From assembly GCF_000970025.1 (NCBI RefSeq), contig NZ_CP009528.1, positions 1,289,168 through 1,353,167 on the forward strand: 64,000 nt of DNA, read 5' to 3'. The stretch comes from Methanosarcina barkeri MS. GTDB lineage: Archaea; Halobacteriota; Methanosarcinia; Methanosarcinales; Methanosarcinaceae. A program made the translations under genes and the position numbers. Under the pieces are notes generated by a model. The model did no database searches. It had not been told where the DNA came from and worked only from the letters and a program-made list of their open reading frames with translations. Below are positions 1 through 9,873 of the stretch, one piece after another (within the stretch, counting starts at the first letter, position 1; each line of letters begins with the position of its first letter).

Positions 1-1
1 C

Positions 2-106
2 GAAAAGGGCACCGTCCTCCCGAGACGGGACTCGGGCATCGAAGCATTTACATGTAAGGTGAACATAGAGTGCACAAAAAGCCGACAAAAAGATAGGCGA
101 AAATAA
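2..106 (+). CDS. Possible C-terminal end of a gene running in from the left edge
   Basis: The second frame is open from the edge for 34 codons and ends in TAA at 104-106. The peptide is basic, with a run including KGTVLPRRDSGIEA. I do not recognise a family. It ends 33 bases before the cyclophilin start, so it could be the end of an upstream gene in the same operon, but an open stretch this short can also arise by chance. Confidence 0.3.
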   Translation, partial: EKGTVLPRRDSGIEAFTCKVNIECTKSRQKDRRK

Positions 107-139
107 AAATAAAACTGAATGACTGGCAGAGGAAAAGCA

Positions 140-607
140 ATGGCTGTATGGAAAGGAAAGAAAGTGGTTCTGAATACCACTATGGGCGATATAACAATCG
201 AGCTCTTTGAAGACATGCCGATTACGGCAGGAAATTTCGCAAAACTCGTGGATAAAGGCTTCTACGATGGAGTTGTTTTCCACAGAGTGATCGACAAATT
301 TATGATCCAGGGTGGAGACCCGACAGGTACAGGCATGGGGGGGCCAGGTTATGAGATCCCGGATGAGTTTACGAATCATAATCGCAATGACAGGGGCACT
401 CTATCCATGGCAAACGCAGGCCCTAACACAGGCGGCAGCCAGTTCTTTATCAACCTTGTGAACAATAATTATCTCGACAAGATGCACCCTGTCTTCGGAA
501 AGGTAGTGGATGGCATGGATGTTGTGGATTCTATAGGAAAAGTGAAAACTGACCGCCAGGACCGCCCGAAAACCGAAGTTAAAATTATAAAGGCTGAGCT
601 GGTCTGA
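140..607 (+). CDS. Cyclophilin-type peptidyl-prolyl cis-trans isomerase
   Basis: Cytoplasmic prolyl isomerase that assists protein folding. The 155-residue product is a single compact cyclophilin domain with the family signature: [19 protein letters not shown] (catalytic Arg in FHR and the Gln of MIQGGD), then [11 protein letters not shown], and the closing [17 protein letters not shown]. There is no signal peptide. An in-frame ATG exists at 119, but the ATG at 140 is preceded by GCAGAGG at 126-132 at normal spacing and gives the usual N-terminus, so 140 is preferred. The gene stands alone, followed by an AT-rich spacer with minisatellite repeats. The family call is secure. Confidence 0.93.
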   Translation: MAVWKGKKVVLNTTMGDITIELFEDMPITAGNFAKLVDKGFYDGVVFHRVIDKFMIQGGDPTGTGMGGPGYEIPDEFTNHNRNDRGTLSMANAGPNTGGSQFFINLVNNNYLDKMHPVFGKVVDGMDVVDSIGKVKTDRQDRPKTEVKIIKAELV

Positions 608-910
608 AACTTCTTATACTTAGGGACAACTCTTGCTTTTTATTTTTCCTATCTTTCTAGCTTTCTATTTTTTATACATTCTGCTTTTTATTTCTATTTT
701 TGACTATTATTTTTTGTCATCATTTTGACCATCATTTTGACCATCATTTTTGGTCACAATTTCTGATCACTATTTCTAATCACTATTTCTAATCACTATT
801 TCTAATCACTATTTCTAATCACTATTTCTAATCATATTTTCGGATACAATGATAAAAAAGCCCGCCTAATAAGAATATAATTTCTTTTATCGGAGACTGA
901 AGCCTGTTGA
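608..910. repeat. AT-rich spacer with a 13-bp minisatellite
   Basis: No gene is seen. After a T-rich stretch suited to transcription termination there are short TCATTTTGACC repeats (about 718-750), and then the 13-bp unit TATTTCTAATCAC repeated head to tail from 771 to 834: four full copies and one partial copy, almost without mismatch. This lies just upstream of the ribonucleotide reductase gene, so it could change its promoter spacing if copy number varies. Confidence 0.85.
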
Positions 911-2602
911 ATGTTTACAGGAGAAGAGATTTTTGTGTGGGAAACAGAGGAGGGACTGGATTTTCTGGCAAGTGAAACCCTTAAAGCCAGGTATCTGCGT
1001 GAGGGAGAAAAGAATTGGGAAGATGTCTGTGAGAGGATTGCAAAGGCAGTTGCAGCAAATGAAGAAGAGTATCTTGATTTCAAGGACCTCATGGTCAGAA
1101 AGATTTTTCTTCCGAGCTCACCCACGCTCATGAACGCGGGCACCGAACTCGGACAGCTCGCAGCTTGTTTTGTAATTCCTGTGGAGGATAGGGTTGAGGA
1201 AATCTTCGATTCGATAAAAACTGCAGCTCTGATCCAGAAAACCGGAGGAGGCACAGGTTTTGATTTCTCAAAAATACGCCCTGAAGGTTCTTCCAGCTCA
1301 TGTGGCGATGACGCGACAAGCGGTCCCGTAGCTGTCATGAAACTTTTTAATGAGGTAACTGAGATCGTAAAACAGTTTGGAAGGCGACGGGGTGCCAATA
1401 TGGGCATCCTTGATATTTCCCACAATGATATCCTTTCTTTCATCAGGGCAAAACATGTCGAAGGAGAGTTGAGCAACTTCAACCTCTCGGTTATGGTGCC
1501 TGATGCTTTCATGGAACTTGTTGAAGCGGATAAGGCTGACGAAGTTTGGAACAGGCAAACAGATGTGACAGTCGGGTGCATATTTTCCGAGATTGTAGAA
1601 GGAATCTGGAGAAATGGCGAACCGGGTATTCTTTTTTATGACCGAATAAATAGAGATAACTTCACGCCTGCACTTGGTGATATCTCGGCCACAAACCCCT
1701 GCGGGGAAGAACCACTTCTGCCTTTTGAAGCCTGCAACCTGGGCAGCATAAACCTTTCCCTTTTCGTTATTGACGGGAAAGTAAACTGGGATTTTCTCAG
1801 GGAAGTAGCCGGAAAAGCTATCCGTTTTCTGGATAACGAAATTGATAAGAATACGTATTCTGTTCCGGAGATCGAGACTGCAACTAAGAGGACCAGGAAA
1901 GTAGGGCTTGGGGTAATGGGGCTTCACGACATGCTTTTAAAGCTCGGGCTGCCCTACGACTCACAGGAGGCTCTCGAGCTTGCGGAAAAGCTTATGGAAC
2001 AGATTACCTGGGCTTCGATCAGGGAATCAAGGAGACTTGCTGCGGAAAAAGGAAGTTTTCCGGAATATGAGAATTCCACATGGGAACTTCCTATGAGGAA
2101 TGCTGCATTAACCGCAGTTGCTCCAACAGGCTCGATCAGCATTCTTGCCGGTTGTTCGGCAGGAATTGAACCTGTTTTCAGCTGGGTCTACAGGCGGACT
2201 CAGACCGTAGGCAGGGAATTTATGCTTGTTCACCCGTTTTTCAAGGCGCATTTCAAATCAAAACTGTCGGAAGTTGACTATGACTGGCTTCTGGATCATG
2301 TCTATAAATACGGTACTGTGCAAGATGTGGAAAATCCAGAGCTTGTAAACGAAGAGGAAAAACAGCTTTTCAGGTCAGCCCTTGACATTGACTGGAAGGC
2401 CCATATTGATATGCAGGCTGCATTTCAACGACACTGCCATGCCGGGATTTCGAAAACTATTAACATGCCTGATTCCGCAGGAAAAGAGGATATCAAACAG
2501 GCTTTGGTTTATGCCTGGAAACGAGGGGTAAAGGGGCTTACTATCTACAGGACCGGAAGCAGACAGCATGTGGTACTCAGCCTCCAAAAATTTGAAAATT
2601 AA
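911..2602 (+). CDS. nrdJ: Adenosylcobalamin-dependent (class II) ribonucleotide reductase, short form
   Basis: Reduces ribonucleotides to deoxyribonucleotides using adenosylcobalamin as radical source. The 563-residue protein carries the class II barrel: SSPTLMNAGTELGQLAACFV near residue 74 (first redox cysteine), QKTGGGTGFDFSKIRP near 110, the active-site ATNPCGEEPLLPFEACNLGS near 260 (NxCxE with the thiyl cysteine), and APTGSISILAGCSAGIEP near 405. It ends soon after GVKGLTIYRTGSRQHVVLSL, without the C-terminal cysteine-rich tail that many class II enzymes use for re-reduction. There is no ATP-cone at the N-terminus. The ATG at 911 has no clear ribosome binding site; a GTG at 935 lies 11 bases after AGGAG (919-923) and could be the true start. 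Confidence 0.93.
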   Translation: MFTGEEIFVWETEEGLDFLASETLKARYLREGEKNWEDVCERIAKAVAANEEEYLDFKDLMVRKIFLPSSPTLMNAGTELGQLAACFVIPVEDRVEEIFDSIKTAALIQKTGGGTGFDFSKIRPEGSSSSCGDDATSGPVAVMKLFNEVTEIVKQFGRRRGANMGILDISHNDILSFIRAKHVEGELSNFNLSVMVPDAFMELVEADKADEVWNRQTDVTVGCIFSEIVEGIWRNGEPGILFYDRINRDNFTPALGDISATNPCGEEPLLPFEACNLGSINLSLFVIDGKVNWDFLREVAGKAIRFLDNEIDKNTYSVPEIETATKRTRKVGLGVMGLHDMLLKLGLPYDSQEALELAEKLMEQITWASIRESRRLAAEKGSFPEYENSTWELPMRNAALTAVAPTGSISILAGCSAGIEPVFSWVYRRTQTVGREFMLVHPFFKAHFKSKLSEVDYDWLLDHVYKYGTVQDVENPELVNEEEKQLFRSALDIDWKAHIDMQAAFQRHCHAGISKTINMPDSAGKEDIKQALVYAWKRGVKGLTIYRTGSRQHVVLSLQKFEN

Positions 2603-2920
2603 ATTTTTTGTGGCCTGTAAAAAATGCAAAGCTGTAACTGTAAAAACCTTAAAGTTGTAGCTTATAAAAAACGTTTGTGACCTCAAAACTAAGTCTGGAG
2701 CTTACAAAGAAATATATTATTATACAGTGTAATGCTTACTGACTGCATTTTCATCCTTGCTTCAGCAATTGTAATAAGCCTTGATGATTCGTTTTCCCTG
2801 AAAAAATTGTTTTTCAGGAACAAAACAGTCCTTGGCAAAAAGACTTTTGTCATAAAAAAACCAATTATAAAGGCTCCGAATAAATAAAAATCTATATTTG
2901 AGCTCTATTTTTTCCTTTTT

Positions 2921-2990
2921 CTTTTCTTTTCTTTTCTTTTCTTTTCTTTTCTTTTCTTTTCTTTTCTTTTCTTTTCTTTTCTTTTCTTTT
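2921..2990. repeat. Perfect CTTTT pentanucleotide tract, 14 copies
   Basis: Fourteen uninterrupted CTTTT units, with imperfect C/T-rich continuation on both sides to about 3005. Tracts of this kind are prone to slippage; it lies between nrdJ and ileS and outside any gene. Confidence 0.95.
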
Positions 2991-3033
2991 CTTTCTCTTT
3001 CTCTTAAGTGAACCTGCTTCCGTCTCTTTAACT

Positions 3034-3310
3034 GCAATCCTTGACCGCAATCGTTACGATGTTGATCTCGTCGTTGCTGAGGTTTTCGGTCAAGCCTTTT
3101 TTTAAAAGGGTTGCGGGCAAGTAGTTTTTTAAAAGGGTTGCGGGCAAGTAGTTTTTTAAAAGGGTTGTGAGCAAGCAGTTTTTTAAAAGGGTTGTGAGCA
3201 AGCAGTTTTTTTGAAAGGGCTGTGATCACGTCATGGAGGTTGAGGATAAGGATTTCAAATTCAAGCGTTGATGGGGTTTTCGCTCAAGTTTTTCAAATGG
3301 GTTGTGGTAT
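3034..3310 (+). repeat. Dispersed palindromic-type repeat, copy 1, with internal tandem expansion
   Basis: This matches three other intergenic copies (37295-37460, 39968-40110, 50912-51028). The common core is a TTTTCG(C/G)TCAAGCC segment followed by poly-T, then AAAAGG(C/G)TTG and a GGGCAAG tail. Here the tail unit of about 27 bp (TTTTTTAAAAGGGTTG plus a GCAAG tail) is repeated about four times between 3101 and 3215, and a further partial copy of the left part follows at 3232-3310. The perfect hairpin of the other copies is degraded here. Confidence 0.7.
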
Positions 3311-3442
3311 AACAAAGCTTAAATCAAGTACAGTAATTACTCAATAAATTGATTGGCGTGTGGAAGATACGTTTCCTTCAGGACAGGTAAAGACGTTCTT
3401 TCCCGAATACTTATATTATGTTCGTTAAATACTTATTTGAAG

Positions 3443-3455
3443 TTTAATATATAAG
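3443..3455 (+). promoter_or_regulatory. Archaeal TATA box for ileS
   Basis: TTTAATATATAAG lies about 150 bases before the ileS ATG. With the usual archaeal spacing the transcript would begin near 3478, giving a leader of roughly 120 nt. No known aminoacyl-tRNA-synthetase leader was recognised. Confidence 0.5.
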
Positions 3456-3599
3456 CGGCCGGTAGTAAAGTTTTCCAACAGTCCACCGGTTAGAAATTTA
3501 TTATCAATACTTATCGGGTAGCTGCAGGACATCTTCAGAACAGGACTGCACTGACCGCACTTTCACTTTATAGCTAATCTTTCTTCAGGGAGACCCTAT

Positions 3600-6500
3600 A
3601 TGATAAAAGAAATCACTGCTAAGTATAACGCAGAGCAAATTGAAAAAAAGATCACACAGCTCTGGAAAGATAGCGATGCTTATCGAAAGACCAGAGAGCA
3701 CCGCAAGACTGGAAAAAGACTTTTTTTTGTTGACGGCCCCCCATATACGACCGGACATATCCACTTGGGAACTGCCTGGAATAAGATCATTAAAGATTCC
3801 ATTCTTCGCTATTACTCCATGAATAACCGTAATATTCTCGAGCGTCCTGGCTGGGATATGCACGGTCTGCCGATTGAAGTCAAAGTTGAAGGCGTGCTCG
3901 GCTTCAAATCCAAAAAGGACATTGAGAGCTTCGGGGTAGAGAATTTTATCGAGAAATGTAAGGAATTTGCTATCAACCAGAAGCAGGAAATGACTGAACA
4001 GTTCCAGAGGCTAGGGGTCTGGATGCAATGGGAAGCTCCCTATATGACCTTAAAAGACGATTATATTGAAGCTGCCTGGTGGACCCTCAAGCAAGCCAGT
4101 GAGAAAAACCTTCTGGATGTGGGCAAACGTTCAGTCAACTGGTGCCCTCGCTGTGAGACTGCAATTGCAGATTCCGAGGTCGAATATGCCGAAAGGACCG
4201 ACCCTTCAATCTATGTGAAGTTTAAGATCAAAGGTGAGGAAAATACCTTCATAGTCATCTGGACAACAACCCCCTGGACAATTCCCGCAAACGTAGCTGT
4301 AGCCGTACATCCTGGTTTTGAATATTCTAAATTCAGGGCAATCAGGCAGGACGGCTCTGATGAGATCTTGATTGCAGCTACCGACCTGATTGATAATGTC
4401 CTTAGACAGGGCAGGTATGTTGACTACGAAGTACTTGAGACAATGCTTGGGGAAGACCTGACGAAACTTGAGTACGAAAGCCCTGTTGGAGATCTTGTGC
4501 CTGTGCAGAATGAAATAAAGCATGGCATTTATCTTGCCGATTACGTAACTGCAGAAAACACAGGCTGTGTACATATTGCCCCAGGGCATGGTATGGACGA
4601 TTTTAACGTTGGCGTGAAGTATAACCTTCCAATCCTCTGCCCTGTGGGTCCGAACGGTGCCTATACTGAAGAAGCCGGGGAATATGCGGGCAAAAACGTC
4701 AGGGAAGCAAACCCGATTGTTATTGAAGACCTGAGAAAACGCAACAGACTGCTTGCAGAAGGAACTGTTACGCACAGGTACGGGCACTGCTGGCGCTGCA
4801 AAACTCCTATAATCTACCTTGCAACCGAACAGTGGTTCCTCAAGGTTACAGAAATAAAGGACAAAATGCTTGAGGCACTTGATGCTGTAGACTGGTACCC
4901 TGAATGGGCAGGTTCAGCCAGATTCAGGACCTGGGTCGAAGGCGCAAGAGACTGGTGCATTTCCAGGCAGCGTTACTGGGGAATGCCAATTCCGGTCTGG
5001 AAGTGCAAGAAATGCGGAAAACTTGAGGTAATAGGAACCAAAGCCGAACTGCTAGAAAAATCCGGAGCATGCGGTGATGTCGAACTTCACCGTCCCTATG
5101 TGGATAAACTAACTATTCCCTGTGAGTGCGGTGGAGAGAAAAAGCGTGTTGAAGATGTTTTCGATGTCTGGTTTGATTCGGCTGTCGCTTCCTGGGCTAC
5201 CCTGAAGTTCCCGCAGACCAGGGAACAGTTCGACGAATGGTGGCCTGCTGACTTTATCACTGAAGGACATGACCAGACACGCGGCTGGTTCTATTCCCAG
5301 CTCGGAGCAAGCATGGTGGGCTTCGGACGAGCTCCTTACAAGAGTGTGCTCATGCATGGCTTTACGCTTGATGCAGGCGGAAAGAAGATGTCCAAAAGCC
5401 TTGGAAACGTGGTTTCCCCGATTGATGTAATCGACAAGTATGGGGCTGATACTCTGCGTGCCTATGTGCTTTCCTCAAGTGCACCCTGGGATGACCTTAA
5501 GTTCAACCAGGAAGAAGTGGAAAACGTCCACCGTTCGATCAATATTCTCTGGAACGTTTTCAGGTTCCCGCTGCCTTATATGGCACTCGATAATTTTGAT
5601 CCGCTTAAGGTCAGCCTTGATTCCGTAAAAGACGCGCTCAGGGAGGAGGACAGGTGGATTCTCTCAAGAGTTCAGTCTGTTGTTAAGGCTGTAGATGAAG
5701 CAATGAGCGGGTACTTCCTGCATAAGGCAGTGCGTGAGATTCTTGAATTTACTCTGGAAGACCTCTCCCGCTGGTATATACAGCTTATCCGCCCAAGGAC
5801 CTGGACCGAAGCCGATGATCCTGATAAGCTTGCAGCTTACTGCGTGCTTTATGAAGTCTACGTAACCCTTACAAAATTGATCTCTCCTTTTATGCCTTAC
5901 CTGGCTGAAGAGATGTATCAGAACCTGATCAGAAATGTAGACCCGAATGCACTGGAATCGGTTCATATGTGCGATTGGCCAAAAGTCAATGAAGCTTATC
6001 TTGACCCTGAACTCGAAGCTGCTATGAGTACTGCGCGTTCAATAGTGGAAGCCGCTTCAAACGCTCGCCAGAAGGCAGGAAGAAAGCTCAGATGGCCTGT
6101 TTCCCGAATAGTTGTTTCCCCTGAAAATGAGGACGTAGCAAAGGCTGTAGAGAGACTGCGCTCAGTCCTTATGGATCAGACAAATTCCAAGGCAATTGTC
6201 CTGACGCCCGTTGGCGAGAGCTGGGATGAACTCGGGCTTGAAGTAATCCCTGATCCGAGCAAAATAGGCCCTGTGTTTAAGAAGGATGCAGGAAAAGTCA
6301 TTCCTGCCTTGCGAAAGGTTGACGGTTTTGCTTTGAAAAAAGCCTTTGCCGAAGCTGGCGAGTTTGAACTCTCTCTTGCAGACGGAACAACGGTTACAGC
6401 TACTCCGGGCATGGCAAACTTCAAAGAAACCCTGCCAGGAGGGACTGCAAGTGCAGAGTTCGATGCAGGTCTTGTCTATGTGGACGCAAACCTGACTCCA

Positions 6501-6776
6501 GAACTGGAAGCTGAAGGATATGCAAGGGAAGTAATTCGCAGGCTTCAGGATATGCGGAAGGAACTTGACCTTGTAGTGGACGAAAACATCCTTGTCTCGG
6601 TCCGGATCGAAGATGAAAGAGTCCTGAGACTTGTTGAAACACTAAAGGATCTGATTGCAGAAGAGGTAAGAGCCGATATCCTTAACCTTGGCAGTGATGT
6701 CGATGTTTCCGGAGCCCTTATAAAGGATTGGGATGTCGAAGGCATTGCCATGAAGATGGGTATTGCAAAGAAATAA
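3600..6776 (+). CDS. ileS: Isoleucyl-tRNA synthetase
   Basis: Charges tRNA(Ile). The 1058-residue class I synthetase has the HIGH-type motif GHIHLGTAW at about residues 52-60 and KMSKSLGN at about 596. The editing (CP1) domain is present, with [13 protein letters not shown] near 222 and [10 protein letters not shown] near 322. Paired-cysteine segments ([32 protein letters not shown]) suggest zinc binding. The long C-terminal region contains the anticodon-binding helices ([11 protein letters not shown]). Length and order are those of the archaeal/eukaryotic-type IleRS. The ATG at 3600 follows an AGGGAG box. MptE follows after 71 bases on the same strand. Confidence 0.97.
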   Translation: MIKEITAKYNAEQIEKKITQLWKDSDAYRKTREHRKTGKRLFFVDGPPYTTGHIHLGTAWNKIIKDSILRYYSMNNRNILERPGWDMHGLPIEVKVEGVLGFKSKKDIESFGVENFIEKCKEFAINQKQEMTEQFQRLGVWMQWEAPYMTLKDDYIEAAWWTLKQASEKNLLDVGKRSVNWCPRCETAIADSEVEYAERTDPSIYVKFKIKGEENTFIVIWTTTPWTIPANVAVAVHPGFEYSKFRAIRQDGSDEILIAATDLIDNVLRQGRYVDYEVLETMLGEDLTKLEYESPVGDLVPVQNEIKHGIYLADYVTAENTGCVHIAPGHGMDDFNVGVKYNLPILCPVGPNGAYTEEAGEYAGKNVREANPIVIEDLRKRNRLLAEGTVTHRYGHCWRCKTPIIYLATEQWFLKVTEIKDKMLEALDAVDWYPEWAGSARFRTWVEGARDWCISRQRYWGMPIPVWKCKKCGKLEVIGTKAELLEKSGACGDVELHRPYVDKLTIPCECGGEKKRVEDVFDVWFDSAVASWATLKFPQTREQFDEWWPADFITEGHDQTRGWFYSQLGASMVGFGRAPYKSVLMHGFTLDAGGKKMSKSLGNVVSPIDVIDKYGADTLRAYVLSSSAPWDDLKFNQEEVENVHRSINILWNVFRFPLPYMALDNFDPLKVSLDSVKDALREEDRWILSRVQSVVKAVDEAMSGYFLHKAVREILEFTLEDLSRWYIQLIRPRTWTEADDPDKLAAYCVLYEVYVTLTKLISPFMPYLAEEMYQNLIRNVDPNALESVHMCDWPKVNEAYLDPELEAAMSTARSIVEAASNARQKAGRKLRWPVSRIVVSPENEDVAKAVERLRSVLMDQTNSKAIVLTPVGESWDELGLEVIPDPSKIGPVFKKDAGKVIPALRKVDGFALKKAFAEAGEFELSLADGTTVTATPGMANFKETLPGGTASAEFDAGLVYVDANLTPELEAEGYAREVIRRLQDMRKELDLVVDENILVSVRIEDERVLRLVETLKDLIAEEVRADILNLGSDVDVSGALIKDWDVEGIAMKMGIAKK

Positions 6777-6847
6777 ACTCTTAAAAAGGGTTGAAAATTA
6801 AAGAAGTTTTGAACTCAAACTTTAAAACGGAAGGGAAACTGATTCGT

Positions 6848-7480
6848 ATGGATTTTGCTACCTGGGAACCGATTTACGAACGAATCCTTGAGGATTTCGG
6901 ATTTGACCGAACAGGTGATGAAAAGGCAGCTTTTTTCCTTTCCTACATGTTGACAGAAGAAAACACGATCAGCTTATCTGAGCTCAAAGCAATAATTTCC
7001 GGAAATCCTGTCCTTGTCTGCGGAAACGCTCCAGGGCTCAGGAATGACCTTTCGGAAATCAATTTTTCTGCTTTTACGGTAATTGCAGCCGACGGAGCCG
7101 CTGCTGTACTAATGGATATGGGCATTGTGCCTGAAGTCATCTGTACCGACCTTGATGGCAATTCAGAAGCTGATATCGAAAAAGAGATACTTGCCTGTGA
7201 AAAGGGCTCGATAGTCCTTATTCACGCGCATGGGGACAATATTGATAAGCTTGAAAAATATGTTCCCCGCTTTAAGCGATTTATTGCAACTACCCAGGCA
7301 GGACCTTTTAACGAAGTCTATAATTTTGGAGGCTTCAGTGATGGAGACAGATGCTTTTTTGTAGCCAGGGAATTTGGAGCTCAAAAAATTAGGCTAGCAG
7401 GTTTTGATTTTGAAGATAACGATGTAAACCCGATTAAGAAAAAGAAATTGAAATGGGCAAAGAAATTAATGGGGACCTGA
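6848..7480 (+). CDS. mptE: 6-hydroxymethyl-7,8-dihydropterin diphosphokinase, archaeal type
   Basis: Pyrophosphorylates 6-hydroxymethyl-dihydropterin, the last step before joining the pterin to the methanopterin arm. The protein of about 210 residues has the DUF115/MptE pattern: PVLVCGNAPGLRNDL (nucleotide loop), VIAADGAAAVLMDMGIVPEVICTDLDGN (acidic metal-binding segment), VLIHAHGDN, TTQAGPFNEVYNFGGFSDGDRCFFVA, and a basic tail. The ATG at 6848 follows GGAAGG and starts at the conserved MDFATWEPIYERIL. A longer TTG-initiated frame from 6791 is less likely. Closely downstream of ileS. A decayed second copy lies at 9874-10375. Confidence 0.85.
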   Translation: MDFATWEPIYERILEDFGFDRTGDEKAAFFLSYMLTEENTISLSELKAIISGNPVLVCGNAPGLRNDLSEINFSAFTVIAADGAAAVLMDMGIVPEVICTDLDGNSEADIEKEILACEKGSIVLIHAHGDNIDKLEKYVPRFKRFIATTQAGPFNEVYNFGGFSDGDRCFFVAREFGAQKIRLAGFDFEDNDVNPIKKKKLKWAKKLMGT

Positions 7481-8175
7481 GATCTTTAAAAAGTAATTCA
7501 CCTAACTGAAAACGCTAAGAATCCAATTGATAATAACACAAATATAATAAATCAGCAAGTTCTCTTATTTTTATTCACAATCTGAATCGAAAAACTTATC
7601 CTATTAAATAGTCGCCCTTTATATTGATATTTTGCTTAAAATAAAAAGACTAAAGTTATAAAGTTTAATAATAAAAAGAGTTGTACTACTTTTTCAACAA
7701 AATTATGTTATTTTAAGGCTCTATATTGAATTTAGTCAGGAAATAGGGATTATAGAGATTATTAAGACAATATTTTTTGGCTGAATATTCAATTACAGAT
7801 TTTTATTCCTGATTTATTGAGAGTTTTTATAGAACTAGATATTGTAGAGTAAATTCAAAAGTAAGCTTGTTTTATTGATAGAGGTTTTCTCTATTTTTAT
7901 ATAGGTTATTTATATTCAGAAACAGTTATTCTAGGTCTTTTATATAATTTATAATTCTATGTTTAATTGTACTTTCATGGGAGAACATGGGAGGACTGTT
8001 TCTTTCTAAACGGAAATGAGTACTCTAATAATTTCTAAAAAGTTGCCATGAAAGTATGATTAGGGGGTGGGTGAATAAGTTTGATTAGAGAGTGTAATTC
8101 CCTAGTCTAAAAAGCTCACCTTTACAGAGATCTGAAAGTATAGAATAACATAGCAAAATCTTGGAGGTAAATATA
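7481..8175 (+). promoter_or_regulatory. Intergenic region with promoter block and long leader of small ORF A
   Basis: The block 7926-7973 carries TTATTCTA, then TTTATATAA exactly 13 bases later (7939-7947), then TACT 31 bases after the TATA start. The same elements at the same spacing precede small ORFs B and C. The predicted leader is about 210 nt. It includes an 11-bp inverted repeat, TACTTTCATGG (7970-7980) with CCATGAAAGTA (8046-8056), and ends in GGAGGT (8163-8168), 7 bases from the ATG. 7481-7900 is AT-rich with no gene visible. Confidence 0.7.
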
Positions 8176-8283
8176 ATGTGTGGATGGTTTGGTGGCTGCG
8201 GCTGGGGCGGCGGCTGGGGCTGGCGTCGCTGCTGGCGCCGCTGTGGCGGCTGGTACGGCTGGGGCGGCGGTTGTGGCTGTTAA
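8176..8283 (+). CDS. Small Gly/Trp/Cys/Arg-rich protein A (35 aa)
   Basis: Not a recognised family. The ATG sits 7 bases after a strong GGAGGT. The 35-residue product is built only from a few residue types: about 15 Gly, 7 Trp, 6 Cys, several Arg, and single Phe and Tyr. It starts MCGWFGGCGWGGG and ends WGGGCGC. The G+C-rich coding stretch stands out sharply from AT-rich surroundings. The 3' sequence after the TAA (AGAGCAATCG, AGGCCAAT) is shared with ORF B at 9302, and the promoter is shared with B and C. Repetition of all three parts argues that it is a real gene. Possible roles (metal or haem binding, envelope peptide, processed peptide) cannot be distinguished. Confidence 0.65.
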   Translation: MCGWFGGCGWGGGWGWRRCWRRCGGWYGWGGGCGC

Positions 8284-8346
8284 GAGCAATCGACAGGCCA
8301 ATCGTTGAGCTCGTAAAATGTTAATTATGGATGAATAAAAAAGCTG

Positions 8347-8393
8347 TCAATTCAAGATAGAAGGATAATTTCTGATTAATTGTCTTGAATTGA
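8347..8393 (+). terminator. Inverted repeat downstream of small ORF A
   Basis: TCAATTCAAGA (8347-8357) pairs perfectly with TCTTGAATTGA (8383-8393) around a 25-nt loop, 64 bases after the stop of ORF A. It may end or stabilise the short transcript; function is inferred. Confidence 0.4.
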
Positions 8394-9097
8394 TGGCTAT
8401 GTATTTTATTACCTGCGGTAGCAACTGTAAGCTACATATGTTTGAAAGTGAAGTTTCTCTATTTAGACGGATCTGGATGTTGTGTATTAACAGATCTTCA
8501 AATTTAGTCATTAGTCAAATGAAAATTCGTCACTGTTTACTTAGTAATAAAAATAATAAGGTATTAAAGTTTGAAAACCAAATAAGTAACACTATTTTCT
8601 GTCGCTAAATACACATCTTATAAGCCATCAAATCGCTTATAATTAGTAAAATATGGCGTTTTTGTACTTTTAAGGCTCTATTTTTGTCTTAATTTTGATT
8701 TCAAACTAAGGTTACTGATTTTATTGAGCTATTCTAAAAATTAATATTTCTAAATTAAATATAAAACTAAACTCATTTTATAGAGCATAATTTCCCAGCT
8801 TTTTCAATGACTATTTAGTGTTAAGAATATATTATTCTATTCCATTTATATAATTTACAACTATATTATTAGTTGTACTCTCTGGCAATTAAAGTTGAAT
8901 CTGATTCTTATTAGGGGTTGGTAGATTACAACTTGAGTGTCAGGAGTAATAATAGAGTTTGTGAGTCGATATAAAATTAGGTTGGAGAAAGATATACTCG
9001 AATCTTATATTATATCTTCTCAAATATATAATGAACTGTGTAAATTAACGCGAAAAACATACAACAACAAAATATAGTAAATATGGAGGTAAATACA
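8394..9097 (+). promoter_or_regulatory. Intergenic region with promoter block and leader of small ORF B
   Basis: Block 8832-8880: TTATTCTA, TATA box TTTATATAA 13 bases on (8845-8853), TACTC 31 bases after the TATA start, then GCAATTAA at 8885. The distance from TATA to the start codon is 253 bases. Near 8986-9022 a GATATA/TATATC inverted repeat with A/G-rich flanks could form a hairpin. The ribosome binding site GGAGGT is at 9085-9090. The stretch 8394-8830 is AT-rich; a 72-codon frame from about 8390 lacks a ribosome binding site and is not accepted. Confidence 0.7.
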
Positions 9098-9301
9098 ATG
9101 GGAGGATTTCCATTCTTTAAGAAGTTCGGCGGCTGCGGTTGCGGCGGCGGCTGGGGCGGCTACGGTGGCTGCGGTTGCGGCGGTTTTGGCGGCTTTGGCG
9201 GCTGGGGCGGCGGTTGTGGCTGCAATGATAGGAAAGTTTGCTGTGTAACAGCAGTCCGTGCATGCTGCTCCAAAGGCGGCGGCTGGTGGGATGACTGTTA
9301 A
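9098..9301 (+). CDS. Small Gly/Cys-rich protein B (67 aa)
   Basis: Unrecognised family, paralogous in style and context to ORF A. The ATG at 9098 lies 7 bases after GGAGGT, as for A; an upstream ATG at 9083 overlaps that box and is rejected. The product begins MGGFPFFKKFGGCGCGGG, continues as a Gly/Trp/Tyr/Phe/Cys repeat to about residue 42, and ends in a different cysteine-rich part: CNDRKVCCVTAVRACC, then SKGGGWWDDC. It has 12 cysteines in 67 residues. The composition suggests a secreted or metal-binding structural peptide, or a precursor to be modified, but this is inference. The tail after the stop matches that of ORF A. Confidence 0.7.
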   Translation: MGGFPFFKKFGGCGCGGGWGGYGGCGCGGFGGFGGWGGGCGCNDRKVCCVTAVRACCSKGGGWWDDC

Positions 9302-9873
9302 GAGCAATCGCTAGGCCAATAGCTGAATGCTAATTTATCAACCACGGATTAAGTAATTAGGTATACTATAAAACCGATAGTGGACTCATTTGTACAATCC
9401 TCCGCCGGGATACAGAAGCAGGAGAACCTTGATGGCGTCAGAACCTGAAATCTATTGAAAGGTCTCTCCTGCAATTAAACAGTCACTTCTCAGAAAGGAC
9501 TAACGAATAAGCTCAGTCTCATTTTATTCATCCGACTGACATACTTTAATTGAGGTTCTGCCATTTTCTTGAAAATTCCTTATTTTTTAATAATGAGCTG
9601 ATCCCAAAACTCAAAATTGCTTCTCTGAATCCTGTATTCCGAATAATCAATCAAGTTTCTGATCATGAAAACAATCCTGAAAATTCTTGATGATTAAGAA
9701 CGAAATGACTTTTGGGATAGGCTCAATATTAGATAATAACGTCTATTTTACAAAAAACTTGGTTAACGTAGTTTATATTCAATTCAATGAAATATTGGGT
9801 TTTATTTTTATTCTTCTGTTGTATTCTCAATATCAACCTTACTTGAGTGTTATTTACTGGCGTTTTATCTTTT
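9302..9873. other. Intergenic region, no gene recognised
   Basis: The first 65 bases resemble the 3' flank of small ORF A. About 9388-9500 is less AT-rich and may be a decayed coding fragment, but no family could be read from any frame. A 68-codon frame at 9687-9893 has no ribosome binding site and runs into the decayed mptE copy, so it is not accepted. Confidence 0.6.

Larger units (their letters stand above)
2603..3599. other. Long spacer with pentanucleotide tract and repeat elements
   Basis: No convincing gene. It holds a perfect CTTTT tract (2921-2990), a dispersed-repeat copy with tandem expansion (about 3034-3310), and the ileS promoter and leader. Antisense open frames here simply read the repeats as Lys/Arg/Glu runs. 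Confidence 0.8.

Noticed and set aside
832-1581. A 249-codon frame antisense to the ribonucleotide reductase gene
   Set aside because: It lies opposite a well-conserved enzyme, shows no motif and has no ribosome binding site; long antisense frames are common in such codon usage.
2762-3229. A 155-codon minus-strand frame rich in Lys/Arg/Glu
   Set aside because: It only translates the CTTTT tract and the tandem repeat tail; no independent coding evidence.
8390-8608. 72-codon plus-strand frame after small ORF A
   Set aside because: No ribosome binding site, overlaps the inverted repeat at 8347-8393, and has no recognisable pattern.
9020-9307. Ala-rich minus-strand frame opposite small ORF B
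   Set aside because: It reads the Gly/Cys codons backwards as Ala/Thr repeats and has no ribosome binding site, whereas the plus-strand ORF has a strong one.
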